This document shows, piece after piece, positions 15,558 to 24,175 of a DNA stretch of 64,000 nucleotides. The notes under the pieces are model-generated. The model worked only from the letters and a program-made list of their open reading frames with translations. It was not told the DNA's origin and ran no database searches. Position 1 is the first letter of the stretch. Each line of letters opens with the position of its first letter. The position numbers were made by a program, and so were the translations under genes. Source of the stretch: an uncultured Prochlorococcus sp. (GTDB lineage Bacteria; Cyanobacteriota; Cyanobacteriia; PCC-6307; Cyanobiaceae); NCBI GenBank assembly GCA_902520485.1, contig CABYNZ010000002.1:26879-90878 (forward strand), written 5' to 3'.

Positions 15558-17180
15558 TTAAACGTGTTGAACGACTTTATTATAACCTTTTAACTCAATT
15601 TCCTGAATAAGTGATTTGCCTGTCATTTCTCTTGGTGTTGGGAGATTTAATAACTGCAATAAAGTGGGAGCAATATCTGCTAAGCCAGCATTCTCTCTTA
15701 AATTAATTTCATTACCCATATTTGGGATTTTTCTTTTCTCACCTTCAATCAAAATTAATGGAACTTTATTTATTGTATGTGCTGTCCATGGTTCTCCTTC
15801 AGGACCTTTCATTACCTCTGCATTACCGTGATCTGCTGTAATAAGAATGCTTCCACCCATTTCTCCAGTAGCATTAACTATTTGTCCTATACATTGATCT
15901 ACTTTTTCTATAGCTTTAATTGTTGCTTCCATGTTGCCTGTATGACCCACCATATCAGGGTTGGCAAAATTGATTACAACAAAAGCATAATTCCCGCTTT
16001 TAATTGCTTTAGAGCAACTAATAGTTAATTCCTCCGCCGACATTTCTGGTTCCATATCATAAGTCGCTACTCTTGGAGATGGAATCAAATGTCTATCCTC
16101 CCCAGGCAAAGGAATTTCAACTCCTCCATTGAAAAAGTATGTTACATGAGGATATTTTTCTGTTTCTGCCGTTCTGTATTGTTTAAGTCCATTTTCTGAA
16201 ACTATTTGGCCTATAAAATTATTGAGAGATTCTGGAGGAAATGCAACTTTAACGGCAAAGTTCGGATCATATTGAGTAAAAGTAACAAAATCTAGATTTG
16301 GTAAATTCTTTCTTTCAAAGTCTGAGAATTCCTTCTCTGAAAGGGATTTGACTATTTGTCTTGCTCTGTCTGGACGAAAGTTAAAGCAAATCAAACTGTC
16401 CCCATCTTTAAGATAGTTTTCAGTGATTCGTATGGGCTCTAGAAATTCATCAGTTATGTTTTTGTCATAACTTTTTTCTATGTAATCCTGAGGAGAAATA
16501 TTTATTTTTTTAATATTTGGATCAGTCAAATTAGCATATGCTTTTTCTGTCCTATCCCATAAAAGATTTCTATCCATTACCCAGTATCTTCCACATATAG
16601 AGGCTATTTCGCCTGTATTAAATTTTTTTATGCATGACTCTATTTGATTTATATATTTAGAGGCACTTTTTGCGGGAGTATCTCTTCCATCAGTAATGAT
16701 ATGAATTGCAACTTTTTTGATGCCATTATCAGATGCCCATTTTATTAAACCTAATAAATGATCAATATGACTATGTACTCCTCCGTCAGAACATAATCCT
16801 GTGATATGCAAAGTAGAGTCATTTTTCTTTAATGAATTAGCCATCTCTTTTAACTCATTAACCAAGCCTAATTGATTATTTTTTACAATATTTGAAATTC
16901 TTACAAGTTCTTGTTGTATTATTCTTCCGGATCCAATGGTAAGGTGCCCTACCTCTGAATTACCCATTTGACCATCGGGGAGGCCTACATCAGATCCACT
17001 AGCGCTTATTAGAGTGTGGGGATAAGCATGCCATAATGAATCCATTATTGGTGTACTAGCACTCTTTATAGCATTATCTGATGGATCTTTTCGGTATCCC
17101 CATCCATCCAGTATTGCAAGTACTACAGGGCTCTGAGGAACACTTAATCTTTTTATATTTTTGCTGCTAATCTTTGACAT
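15558..17180 (-). CDS. gpmI: 2,3-bisphosphoglycerate-independent phosphoglycerate mutase
   Basis: LAILDGWG...[14 protein letters not shown]...TADHGNAE. Confidence 0.97.
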   Translation of the reverse strand: MSKISSKNIKRLSVPQSPVVLAILDGWGYRKDPSDNAIKSASTPIMDSLWHAYPHTLISASGSDVGLPDGQMGNSEVGHLTIGSGRIIQQELVRISNIVKNNQLGLVNELKEMANSLKKNDSTLHITGLCSDGGVHSHIDHLLGLIKWASDNGIKKVAIHIITDGRDTPAKSASKYINQIESCIKKFNTGEIASICGRYWVMDRNLLWDRTEKAYANLTDPNIKKINISPQDYIEKSYDKNITDEFLEPIRITENYLKDGDSLICFNFRPDRARQIVKSLSEKEFSDFERKNLPNLDFVTFTQYDPNFAVKVAFPPESLNNFIGQIVSENGLKQYRTAETEKYPHVTYFFNGGVEIPLPGEDRHLIPSPRVATYDMEPEMSAEELTISCSKAIKSGNYAFVVINFANPDMVGHTGNMEATIKAIEKVDQCIGQIVNATGEMGGSILITADHGNAEVMKGPEGEPWTAHTINKVPLILIEGEKRKIPNMGNEINLRENAGLADIAPTLLQLLNLPTPREMTGKSLIQEIELKGYNKVVQHV

Positions 17181-17317
17181 ATTTAGATCAAATTCATTTT
17201 TAACTGATCCACCCTTAAATCTAGCTTTAAACCCTACTGTTTAACAATCTATATTTAATATAGTTAGCTTTTGCTAATTTATGAAAATATTGAACGATTT
17301 TAATTAACGATTAAATT

Positions 17318-17854
17318 ATGTCCAATAAAACAAACAGGACAGTAATACTTACTGAAGATGAGCTTAGAAAAACTATCTCACGTTTAACTTCAGAAATTAT
17401 TGAAAAAGTAAAAAAACTGGACAATCTCCTTTTGGTTGGTATTCCTACAAGAGGGATTGATCTGACAAAAGTTCTGGAAAAAGAATTATTCTGTAAGACG
17501 GGTTTAAAAATAAGAAAAGGAACAATTGACCCAACTTTTTATAGAGATGATCAAAATAGAGTTGGAACTCGCCTAATAAAAGCAACTGATATTCCAACTC
17601 CCATTGAGAAAAAAGAAATTCTTTTGATAGATGATGTAATTTACACAGGTAGAACAATTAGAGCTGCGATGGATGCCTTGTATTCATGGGGTAGGCCTCA
17701 AAGAGTGATGTTGTTAGTAATGATAGATAGAGGTCATAGAGAATTGCCTATTCAACCTGACTTTTGTGGTAAAAAAGTTCCAACTAGCAAAAGTGAAAGT
17801 ATTAGTTTACGACTAAATAGTGTTGATAATGAAGAAGGAGTTTTTCTTGATTAG
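17318..17854 (+). CDS. pyrR: PyrR pyrimidine regulator / uracil phosphoribosyltransferase
   Basis: PRPP motif LLIDDVIYTGRTIRAAMDAL; GIPTRG. Confidence 0.95.
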   Translation: MSNKTNRTVILTEDELRKTISRLTSEIIEKVKKLDNLLLVGIPTRGIDLTKVLEKELFCKTGLKIRKGTIDPTFYRDDQNRVGTRLIKATDIPTPIEKKEILLIDDVIYTGRTIRAAMDALYSWGRPQRVMLLVMIDRGHRELPIQPDFCGKKVPTSKSESISLRLNSVDNEEGVFLD

Positions 17855-17861
17855 CTTTCTT

Positions 17862-19430
17862 TCAGAAGATATTTCCTAAATTATGTTCTCCTAGAAATTC
17901 GTCTTTAATATCAAAACATTTAACTAATAAATCTGCTTCTTTAGTAATTTTGAAGAAAAGTTTTAAGTTGTCTTCTCCAATATTAGATTTATTTTCTAGT
18001 TCGATTTTGAGTGGCTTTTTATCCCATTTTTTAACTTCTTCTTCACTTTGAATCTCGGATAATTTTGGTAATCCATTTTCAAAAATCACATCATATTTCA
18101 TATCTTTTCTTGTTTCTCCAATAATTATTTCAAATATTTTCTGATTATTTTTACTTGCTTGAAGAATGAGTTTAAATGGGTTTTCAGTTGGCCATGTTTG
18201 ACCTTTGCAAAAAATAGGATGCCAAAAGTGTTTTTGTTCCCTTTTGTTAAATAATCTTATAGATATTCCTTTGTTTAATATGTCTTTAATTTTTACCCCA
18301 GGGGTCATTGCTAAAGCTCCCAAAGCTATTGATTCAATAGGAGGTGGAGACTTTATTTGAATTTTTGAAATTTTTTTTGTTATCCATTCTTTAATTAATG
18401 GTATTTGAGTTCCTCCACCAACCAAAACAATTGCATTTAAGTCATCAACTGTGCAAAATTTGCCTCTTGCCTGATTTAATAAATCTTTGAGTAAAGAATT
18501 AAGGTGATTTAGAAGATTATTTTCAATGAGTATTTTCTCAAATATTTCTTTACTTAGGTAAAATTCACTTTCTTGATTTTGTTCAGAAAATAATTTTATT
18601 GGATATTTATTTTCATATTTGATTACAGATGTGCTGAGTTTACATTTTATTTCTTCTGCCTTTAAAAGATTAGTAACATTATTATTACCTGGAATAAAAT
18701 AATCAACTATCCATTGATCAATATCTTTCCCACCAATTTTTGAGCCTGTTTTTCCAATTATTTCAGCACACCTTATTTTTTGTTTTGAAATTGAGCTTAC
18801 ATCATTACCTTTAAATTTTAATAGTTCAGCTATTGGACCAGATTTTCCTTCTCCTCCCTCTATTTTGACTATATTCATATCGACTGTACTTCCTCCAATA
18901 TCTAATGTCATAATTTTTGAGCCAAATGGTACATTTATTCCTAAACTTGCCGCAGTAGGCTCATCAACAAGGGCTATTTCATCTACAGATATTTCCTCGC
19001 AAAGGTTAACTAACCATTCTCTGTATCCCTTATATGTATCTATTGGAGCAGTTAAAACAAGTCTTTTGATCTCATACTTGTGCGGAATGTTTGCCCACAA
19101 AATTTGAAAAAATTTTTCGCCACATTCATTAGGGTTTAAGATATATTTTTGGTTAATTTTTTCAATAGAATTTCCGATTAATCTTTTAAAGTTCGAGTGA
19201 AAAAATAAATCAGAATTTGAGTTATCCCTCATCTCTAGAGCACCAATACCAATTTTTGTAATCTTTGAAGGTTCCTCAAACCAAACTGCTGTAGGAATAA
19301 CTCCTGGAGACGATGTAATATTCGGTATTTCAACTAAAACAGAATTTATATCTTTTTGATCTTGAAAAGCAACAACAGTATTAGTGTTTCCTAAATCGAT
19401 AGCAAGTGTTCCAGATAAGCTTTCTTCCAT
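17862..19430 (-). CDS. divergent Hsp70 (DnaK-like) protein
   Basis: AIDLGNTNTVVAF, LVDEPTAASLG, VLVGGGTQIPLI; lacks a canonical substrate-binding domain. Confidence 0.85.
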   Translation of the reverse strand: MEESLSGTLAIDLGNTNTVVAFQDQKDINSVLVEIPNITSSPGVIPTAVWFEEPSKITKIGIGALEMRDNSNSDLFFHSNFKRLIGNSIEKINQKYILNPNECGEKFFQILWANIPHKYEIKRLVLTAPIDTYKGYREWLVNLCEEISVDEIALVDEPTAASLGINVPFGSKIMTLDIGGSTVDMNIVKIEGGEGKSGPIAELLKFKGNDVSSISKQKIRCAEIIGKTGSKIGGKDIDQWIVDYFIPGNNNVTNLLKAEEIKCKLSTSVIKYENKYPIKLFSEQNQESEFYLSKEIFEKILIENNLLNHLNSLLKDLLNQARGKFCTVDDLNAIVLVGGGTQIPLIKEWITKKISKIQIKSPPPIESIALGALAMTPGVKIKDILNKGISIRLFNKREQKHFWHPIFCKGQTWPTENPFKLILQASKNNQKIFEIIIGETRKDMKYDVIFENGLPKLSEIQSEEEVKKWDKKPLKIELENKSNIGEDNLKLFFKITKEADLLVKCFDIKDEFLGEHNLGNIF

Positions 19431-19528
19431 ATGAAATTATTTAAATCAATTAAGTTCTTTTTGTAATTTATGTTTTGAAATGGTCGAATAAATTGTAAAA
19501 TACATTTTATAGTAAGAAATCTTTTTTA

Positions 19529-19765
19529 ATGAACATATCTAACAATGCAGGAATTGATTCTAATGAGCTTGCAAAGAGAGGTGAGAGCTTGATAAGAAAA
19601 TCAACTAATAGATATTTAACTACAGTGAAAATTGCTTTCAGAGCTAAACAAAGACGTTTTGATGATTTTGATGGCTTATTGGAAGAATCAACTATTAAAC
19701 CCGTTCAAAGGTCAATTATTGAACTAAGTGATGAGCAAGATCAACCAGATTTACTACCAGGCTAA
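19529..19765 (+). CDS. rpoZ: RNA polymerase omega subunit (cyanobacterial)
   Basis: [33 protein letters not shown]. Confidence 0.78.
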   Translation: MNISNNAGIDSNELAKRGESLIRKSTNRYLTTVKIAFRAKQRRFDDFDGLLEESTIKPVQRSIIELSDEQDQPDLLPG

Positions 19766-19767
19766 TT

Positions 19768-20139
19768 TTGGTAAAACACCAAAAAAGATGGAGATTACTT
19801 AAAGATTTAAAAAAAGGCAAATTTTGCTTTTTGATTGGTGTAGACAATTGGTCAATCGAGTTACAAAAAAGTGAATTCAATTCTCTGTACCTTTTACTCT
19901 TAAGAATTAATGAACAACTATTAGTTATCAAAGATGAACTAATGGATGAAGAATCTATTAGTTTAGAATTAGAACAATTACCTTGGTATATTTACTTAGA
20001 AGGGGAAAAAAATGAATGGAGCTTAAGGTTTGTTTTTGAAAGTCAAGATCAAACTAGATCCTTCGAAATGTATTGGCCGATACCAATAGCACAAAATTTA
20101 TTTTATGAAATAAAAAAAATGTGGGAATCAATGGATTAG
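19768..20139 (+). CDS. DUF1818-like conserved protein
   Basis: WRLLKDLKKGKFCFLIGVDNWSIELQKSEF; start codon TTG; immediately after rpoZ. Confidence 0.75.
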   Translation: MVKHQKRWRLLKDLKKGKFCFLIGVDNWSIELQKSEFNSLYLLLLRINEQLLVIKDELMDEESISLELEQLPWYIYLEGEKNEWSLRFVFESQDQTRSFEMYWPIPIAQNLFYEIKKMWESMD

Positions 20140-20191
20140 AAGATAAATAAAATTGGAAATTTTAGAAAAAATTTCCCCTTCCCAAAAAAAA

Positions 20192-20255
20192 TTTTTCACA
20201 GCTTTTCCACAGTATTTTTTTAAAAAATATCTGATGATCTAAACCATGTGGAAAA
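20192..20255. promoter_or_regulatory. Cluster of DnaA-box-like sites (cyanobacterial TTTTCCACA type)
   Basis: TTTTTCACA at 20192, TTTTCCACA at 20203, inverted TGTGGAAAA at 20247. Confidence 0.4.
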
Positions 20256-20452
20256 CTTCTGATTTTATATAAATCTTTATATTTAAGTAAGATTTAAATT
20301 TACAAAATTGATTTCCATGACTCCCCTATTTATTACTGAATTCTCATTATTCTATAACCTGAGACTGTCTCTTAATAATGCTTGTTGACGATTCAGTAAT
20401 TTTGGAGAAAACTACATCTTGTAGATTTAAATTCAAATAAAGTTTTTCCAAT

Positions 20453-20704
20453 ATGCAAGAGTTAAATTACGACAAAAATCCAAAAGTTTCAAATCATAAA
20501 GATGAAGTTATAAGTTTCAAATGTGAACTTCAAGAAAATCTTCAAAAAGCTATGAAAGAATTCGTTGAGGATCATCCTAACTGGGATCAATACAGAATAC
20601 TACAAGCGGCCATAGCAGGATTTTTGATGCAAAAAGGATTTCAAAATAGGGATTTAACGAGGCTTTATATTGGCAATATGTTTTCAATGAATTTTAAGGA
20701 TTAA
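20453..20704 (+). CDS. DUF2811-like conserved protein
   Basis: ISFKCELQENLQKAMKEFVEDHPNWDQYRILQAAIAGFLMQKGF. Confidence 0.75.
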   Translation: MQELNYDKNPKVSNHKDEVISFKCELQENLQKAMKEFVEDHPNWDQYRILQAAIAGFLMQKGFQNRDLTRLYIGNMFSMNFKD

Positions 20705-20711
20705 AAATTTT

Positions 20712-21206
20712 TTATATTTTTTCTAGTAGTATTTTTGCAATATCATTTCTGACAGGTAATATAGATAACCTATTTCCTTTTTTTACGACTAATAACTCAT
20801 TCTCATTAAATAAAATCTTTAATTCAGGTAAACTTAAAATCTTATCTGATTTAAATTTATATTCTACTTTTACACAATCCCACCTAGGATTATCAGGTTT
20901 CGATTTTGGATCAAAATATTTTGAATCTTGATCAAATTGAGTAGGATCAACAATATTTAGATCTATTACCTCCATAAGTCCAACAATACCTGGGGGCTTA
21001 CAATTCGAATGATAGAAAAAAATTTTATCTCCTTTATTCATTTTTCTCATAAAATTTCGAGCCTGATAATTTCTTATTCCATCCCATAAAGTTACACCGT
21101 CATTTTTTAAAGTATCTATGCTATATGCATCAGGCTCACTTTTCATTAGCCAGTAATTAGGTTCAGTCATATCAATAAGTCTTGGGAAATAGGGGTTGCT
21201 AGTCAT
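20712..21206 (-). CDS. EVE-domain protein (true start may be internal Met at MTEPNYW)
   Basis: YWLMKSEPDAYSIDTL...LWDGIRNYQARNFMRKM..GDKIFFYHSNCKPPGIVG. Confidence 0.92.
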   Translation of the reverse strand: MTSNPYFPRLIDMTEPNYWLMKSEPDAYSIDTLKNDGVTLWDGIRNYQARNFMRKMNKGDKIFFYHSNCKPPGIVGLMEVIDLNIVDPTQFDQDSKYFDPKSKPDNPRWDCVKVEYKFKSDKILSLPELKILFNENELLVVKKGNRLSILPVRNDIAKILLEKI

Positions 21207-21458
21207 TTGCTAGTCACTATGACACTTCGTTAGTTGTCCTATGACTAGCTGAATAGATATCTTTTATAAGAATATCGCATGATTTTAATAAGAAACAGAT
21301 CGCTAGACACTCAAAAATAAAATTTTAAACAGACCCGTTGAACCCTGATAGATGTATTAAATTTTCAAGGATAAAAAGGGTTCATCTTGATACATTTCAA
21401 GTCAAAATGACTAGCAAAATTGTAAAAAGTGACTAGCAAGAAATACTGAAGCTAGTCA
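21198..21458. repeat. Six copies of octamer TGACTAGC/GCTAGTCA
   Basis: Copies at 21198, 21209, 21242, 21408, 21430, 21451 (both orientations). Confidence 0.75.
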
Positions 21459-21511
21459 TATCGATAGTTAGAGCTTCAAGTGCATACTTCTATAAAGAGT
21501 ATTCAGCTATT

Positions 21512-21739
21512 TTAAGCCGCTTCTGGAGTAAATATTCTGCTGTTCTCTCTCCAATATCTACATCCCTTAATTAGATGATCGCCTTGAGGGATAAGCTTTT
21601 GATGAAAGGGACAAGTAAGGATGGTGACACAAGAACTTGTCGTGCTGTACCTGAAGTGATTGCAAGTAATACATATCTTCCGTCGTTTTCTTACTAATAT
21701 TTCGTCCTCTAGATAACCCCATTCCTGCCAGTCCTCCAT
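21512..21739 (-). CDS. Cys-rich small protein, copy A (ORF track start 21778; MEDWQEW start more likely)
   Basis: CITCNHFRYSTTSSCVTILTCPFHQKLIPQGDHLIKGCRYW; near-duplicate of the ORF at 23766. Confidence 0.7.
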   Translation of the reverse strand: MEDWQEWGYLEDEILVRKRRKICITCNHFRYSTTSSCVTILTCPFHQKLIPQGDHLIKGCRYWRENSRIFTPEAA

Positions 21740-21746
21740 AGTAATA

Positions 21747-21762
21747 TAGTACAAGTGTACTA
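21747..21762. promoter_or_regulatory. Putative LexA (SOS) box upstream of copy A
   Basis: TAGTACAAGTGTACTA; fits cyanobacterial RGTACNNNDGTWCB. Confidence 0.6.
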
Positions 21763-21965
21763 ATATTAATAGCATCAAAATTAGCTATTGGTCAACAATT
21801 AGTTCTGGAGGGGGCTATGGGGGGATAAGTCCTTATTCGAAGGTATATTTCATTGCCTCAGACATTTTTGTCATTTTTTATAGATTCGAACATTGTATTA
21901 ATATTCATTGCTTTTATTGAAGAAAAAATATTATTAAATTAATATTTTAAAAATATATCAAGAAT

Positions 21966-23327
21966 TTGAATATTTCTAAGCAAAACATAATAATCCTAAG
22001 TTTTTTATTGCTTGGTTTTAATCAAATTTTTGCGGATAAATCTTATTCAGTAGAAATTAATTGTGAGTCGCCTGTTTGGAAGAAAAATGATAGATGTAAA
22101 GGTGAAAATTTATATAAAAGATTAGAGAAAATAGATGAAGAAACTGGTTTAAAAGTTGTAGAAATCGAAAAGGATATTGATTGGAAAAAGAAAAACACTA
22201 AAATACCTTTCTCAAGAATTGTTAAAAGGGTTTCAAAACTCGATGGCAGTTATGAATTAGCAGTTTTTGACAGAGATAAAAAATCAGACTTTAGCACAGG
22301 TTTTACTGAGTCATATGTAACTAAATGGACTGGATCATATTTAAAGGGGGTGTATATGAGTTCAGGTGGATGCGGTTTCTGGACTTGTACTTATACCGCT
22401 CAGGCTTTTTATGATTTCCCCAATAATATAGAAATTTATATAAATGAGAGAAAGTTTAATCTGTTTGGTAATAGTGGACAATTTTCTTTACCACAGTCTT
22501 TCATTAATACTTTAAAAAAAGGGGACGAGAGCACAAAAATAAACCTTAAGGTTAAAAGTAGTGTGGGTAATAAGACTATTCCAATAGGGGAAAAAACGGT
22601 TGCCTCTTTAATAGATTTCTACAGTAAAAGTATTAAAAACTGGAACTTGCCTAAAGTTGCAATACTTCCTCAAAAAGTTTCTAAAACGAAACTTGATACT
22701 GAAGAAATTGCAACATTGACATTACCATCAGTCGTTAAATTAAAAAATGCAAATGGTAGTGGAAGTGGATTTTTTATTAATAAGGAAGGCTTGATTTTAA
22801 CTAATAGACACGTAGTTGTTGGCGGTGATAAAACATTTCAGATTATTTCTAATGATGGGATGAAAGTAGAAGGAGAAGTGGTTTATGTTGATAGGAATTT
22901 AGATTTTGCCTTAGTTCAATCTAAAAATTCAGATAAGGTTAAACCTCTGCCAATGTGTTATCTAAAATATCCAAATCCTGGTCAAAACGTTGTGGCTCTA
23001 GGTTCCCCTTTAGGCTTGGCTGGTACTGTAACAAGAGGAATAGTAAGTGCAATTAGATATCCAACTGGAGAAGTTCTTGGAGATTTCGCACCAAATTATG
23101 TAACTTTAATTCAAACAGATGCTTCAATTAGCCCTGGAAATAGTGGAGGACCTTTAGTTAATAATAAGGGAGAAGTTATTGGAATTAATACTTTCAATGT
23201 ACCTGGAGGAGGATCTGCTCAAAACCTTAACTTCGCTATTTCTATAGTTGATATTTTAAATGAATTAAATATTCAGAAACCTTATGCTCAGCAAAAATTA
23301 AATATTTGTGGAAATTTACCTAATTAG
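21966..23327 (+). CDS. secreted trypsin-like (HtrA/Deg-type) serine protease, no obvious PDZ domain
   Basis: Signal peptide; NRHVVV (His), DFALVQ (Asp), ISPGNSGGPLVN (Ser); start is TTG. Confidence 0.85.
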   Translation: MNISKQNIIILSFLLLGFNQIFADKSYSVEINCESPVWKKNDRCKGENLYKRLEKIDEETGLKVVEIEKDIDWKKKNTKIPFSRIVKRVSKLDGSYELAVFDRDKKSDFSTGFTESYVTKWTGSYLKGVYMSSGGCGFWTCTYTAQAFYDFPNNIEIYINERKFNLFGNSGQFSLPQSFINTLKKGDESTKINLKVKSSVGNKTIPIGEKTVASLIDFYSKSIKNWNLPKVAILPQKVSKTKLDTEEIATLTLPSVVKLKNANGSGSGFFINKEGLILTNRHVVVGGDKTFQIISNDGMKVEGEVVYVDRNLDFALVQSKNSDKVKPLPMCYLKYPNPGQNVVALGSPLGLAGTVTRGIVSAIRYPTGEVLGDFAPNYVTLIQTDASISPGNSGGPLVNNKGEVIGINTFNVPGGGSAQNLNFAISIVDILNELNIQKPYAQQKLNICGNLPN

Positions 23328-23528
23328 AATTTAGGTAATTTTCCAAATACATACTTTTTTGATGAGTGTGGGTTGAAGTTTTTCTTTGGGGTTTGTTTTG
23401 AGTGTTATTTGTACCTCCAAGGTTAAAAAGCTTATTGGTACCTTACCAGTACACCAGCTGTAACAATACTAATAGCAATTATTTGCAGCTAAAGTTTGGT
23501 AAGGCATACATATTTAACTTTTCAGTTT

Positions 23529-23711
23529 TCAGCTTATCCAGGGCTTATTGAGAATGGATTTATTCAAATTAAAGGTCATTTCTTGAGCTCCTTTCATACA
23601 TCCTCCTGATGGGTAGCTGATAACTTTTTTTGATATCGCACCAATAGCAATAGCTAAAATTCCAATACCTAATATAGCTTTTGATCTATTACTTGCAAGA
23701 AGAGATTTCAT
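23529..23711 (-). CDS. small hypothetical membrane protein
   Basis: AILGIGILAIAIGAISKKVISYP hydrophobic segment. Confidence 0.45.
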   Translation of the reverse strand: MKSLLASNRSKAILGIGILAIAIGAISKKVISYPSGGCMKGAQEMTFNLNKSILNKPWIS

Positions 23712-23765
23712 TAGAAGTTTGTAAGTGCCTTTATGATAGAAGCGATTAATTTTGTTCTGTGGATT

Positions 23766-23993
23766 TCAAGCGGCTTCTGGGGCAAAGATCCTACTGTTCT
23801 CTCTCCAGTATCTACATCCCTTAATGAGATGATCACCTTGAGGAATAAGCTTTTGATGAAAGGGACAAGTAAGGATGGTGACACAAGAACTTGTCGTGCT
23901 GTACCTGAAGTGATTGCAAGTAATACATATCTTCCGTCGTTTTCTTACTAATATTTCGTCCTCTAGGTAATCCCATTCCTGCCAGCCCTCCAT
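23766..23993 (-). CDS. Cys-rich small protein, copy B (ORF track start 24020)
   Basis: MEGWQEWDYLEDEILVRKRRKICITCNHFRYSTTSSCVTILTCPFHQK; near-identical to copy A. Confidence 0.7.
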   Translation of the reverse strand: MEGWQEWDYLEDEILVRKRRKICITCNHFRYSTTSSCVTILTCPFHQKLIPQGDHLIKGCRYWRENSRIFAPEAA

Positions 23994-24000
23994 AGCTATA

Positions 24001-24016
24001 TGGTACAAGTGTACTA
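24001..24016. promoter_or_regulatory. Putative LexA (SOS) box upstream of copy B
   Basis: TGGTACAAGTGTACTA; fits RGTACNNNDGTWCB. Confidence 0.6.
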
Positions 24017-24175
24017 ACATTTATAGCAACTGAAAAGGGTATGAGTCAACAAGTTTTTTATTAGAAAGCAACTAAACTCTTATGCTCTTTTCGAGCTGAT
24101 TTTAAACTTTAGAAACTCCTTAAATTAAATTTAACTTTAGAGATAGATTTTTAAATTAGTTATCACTTTTATGTT

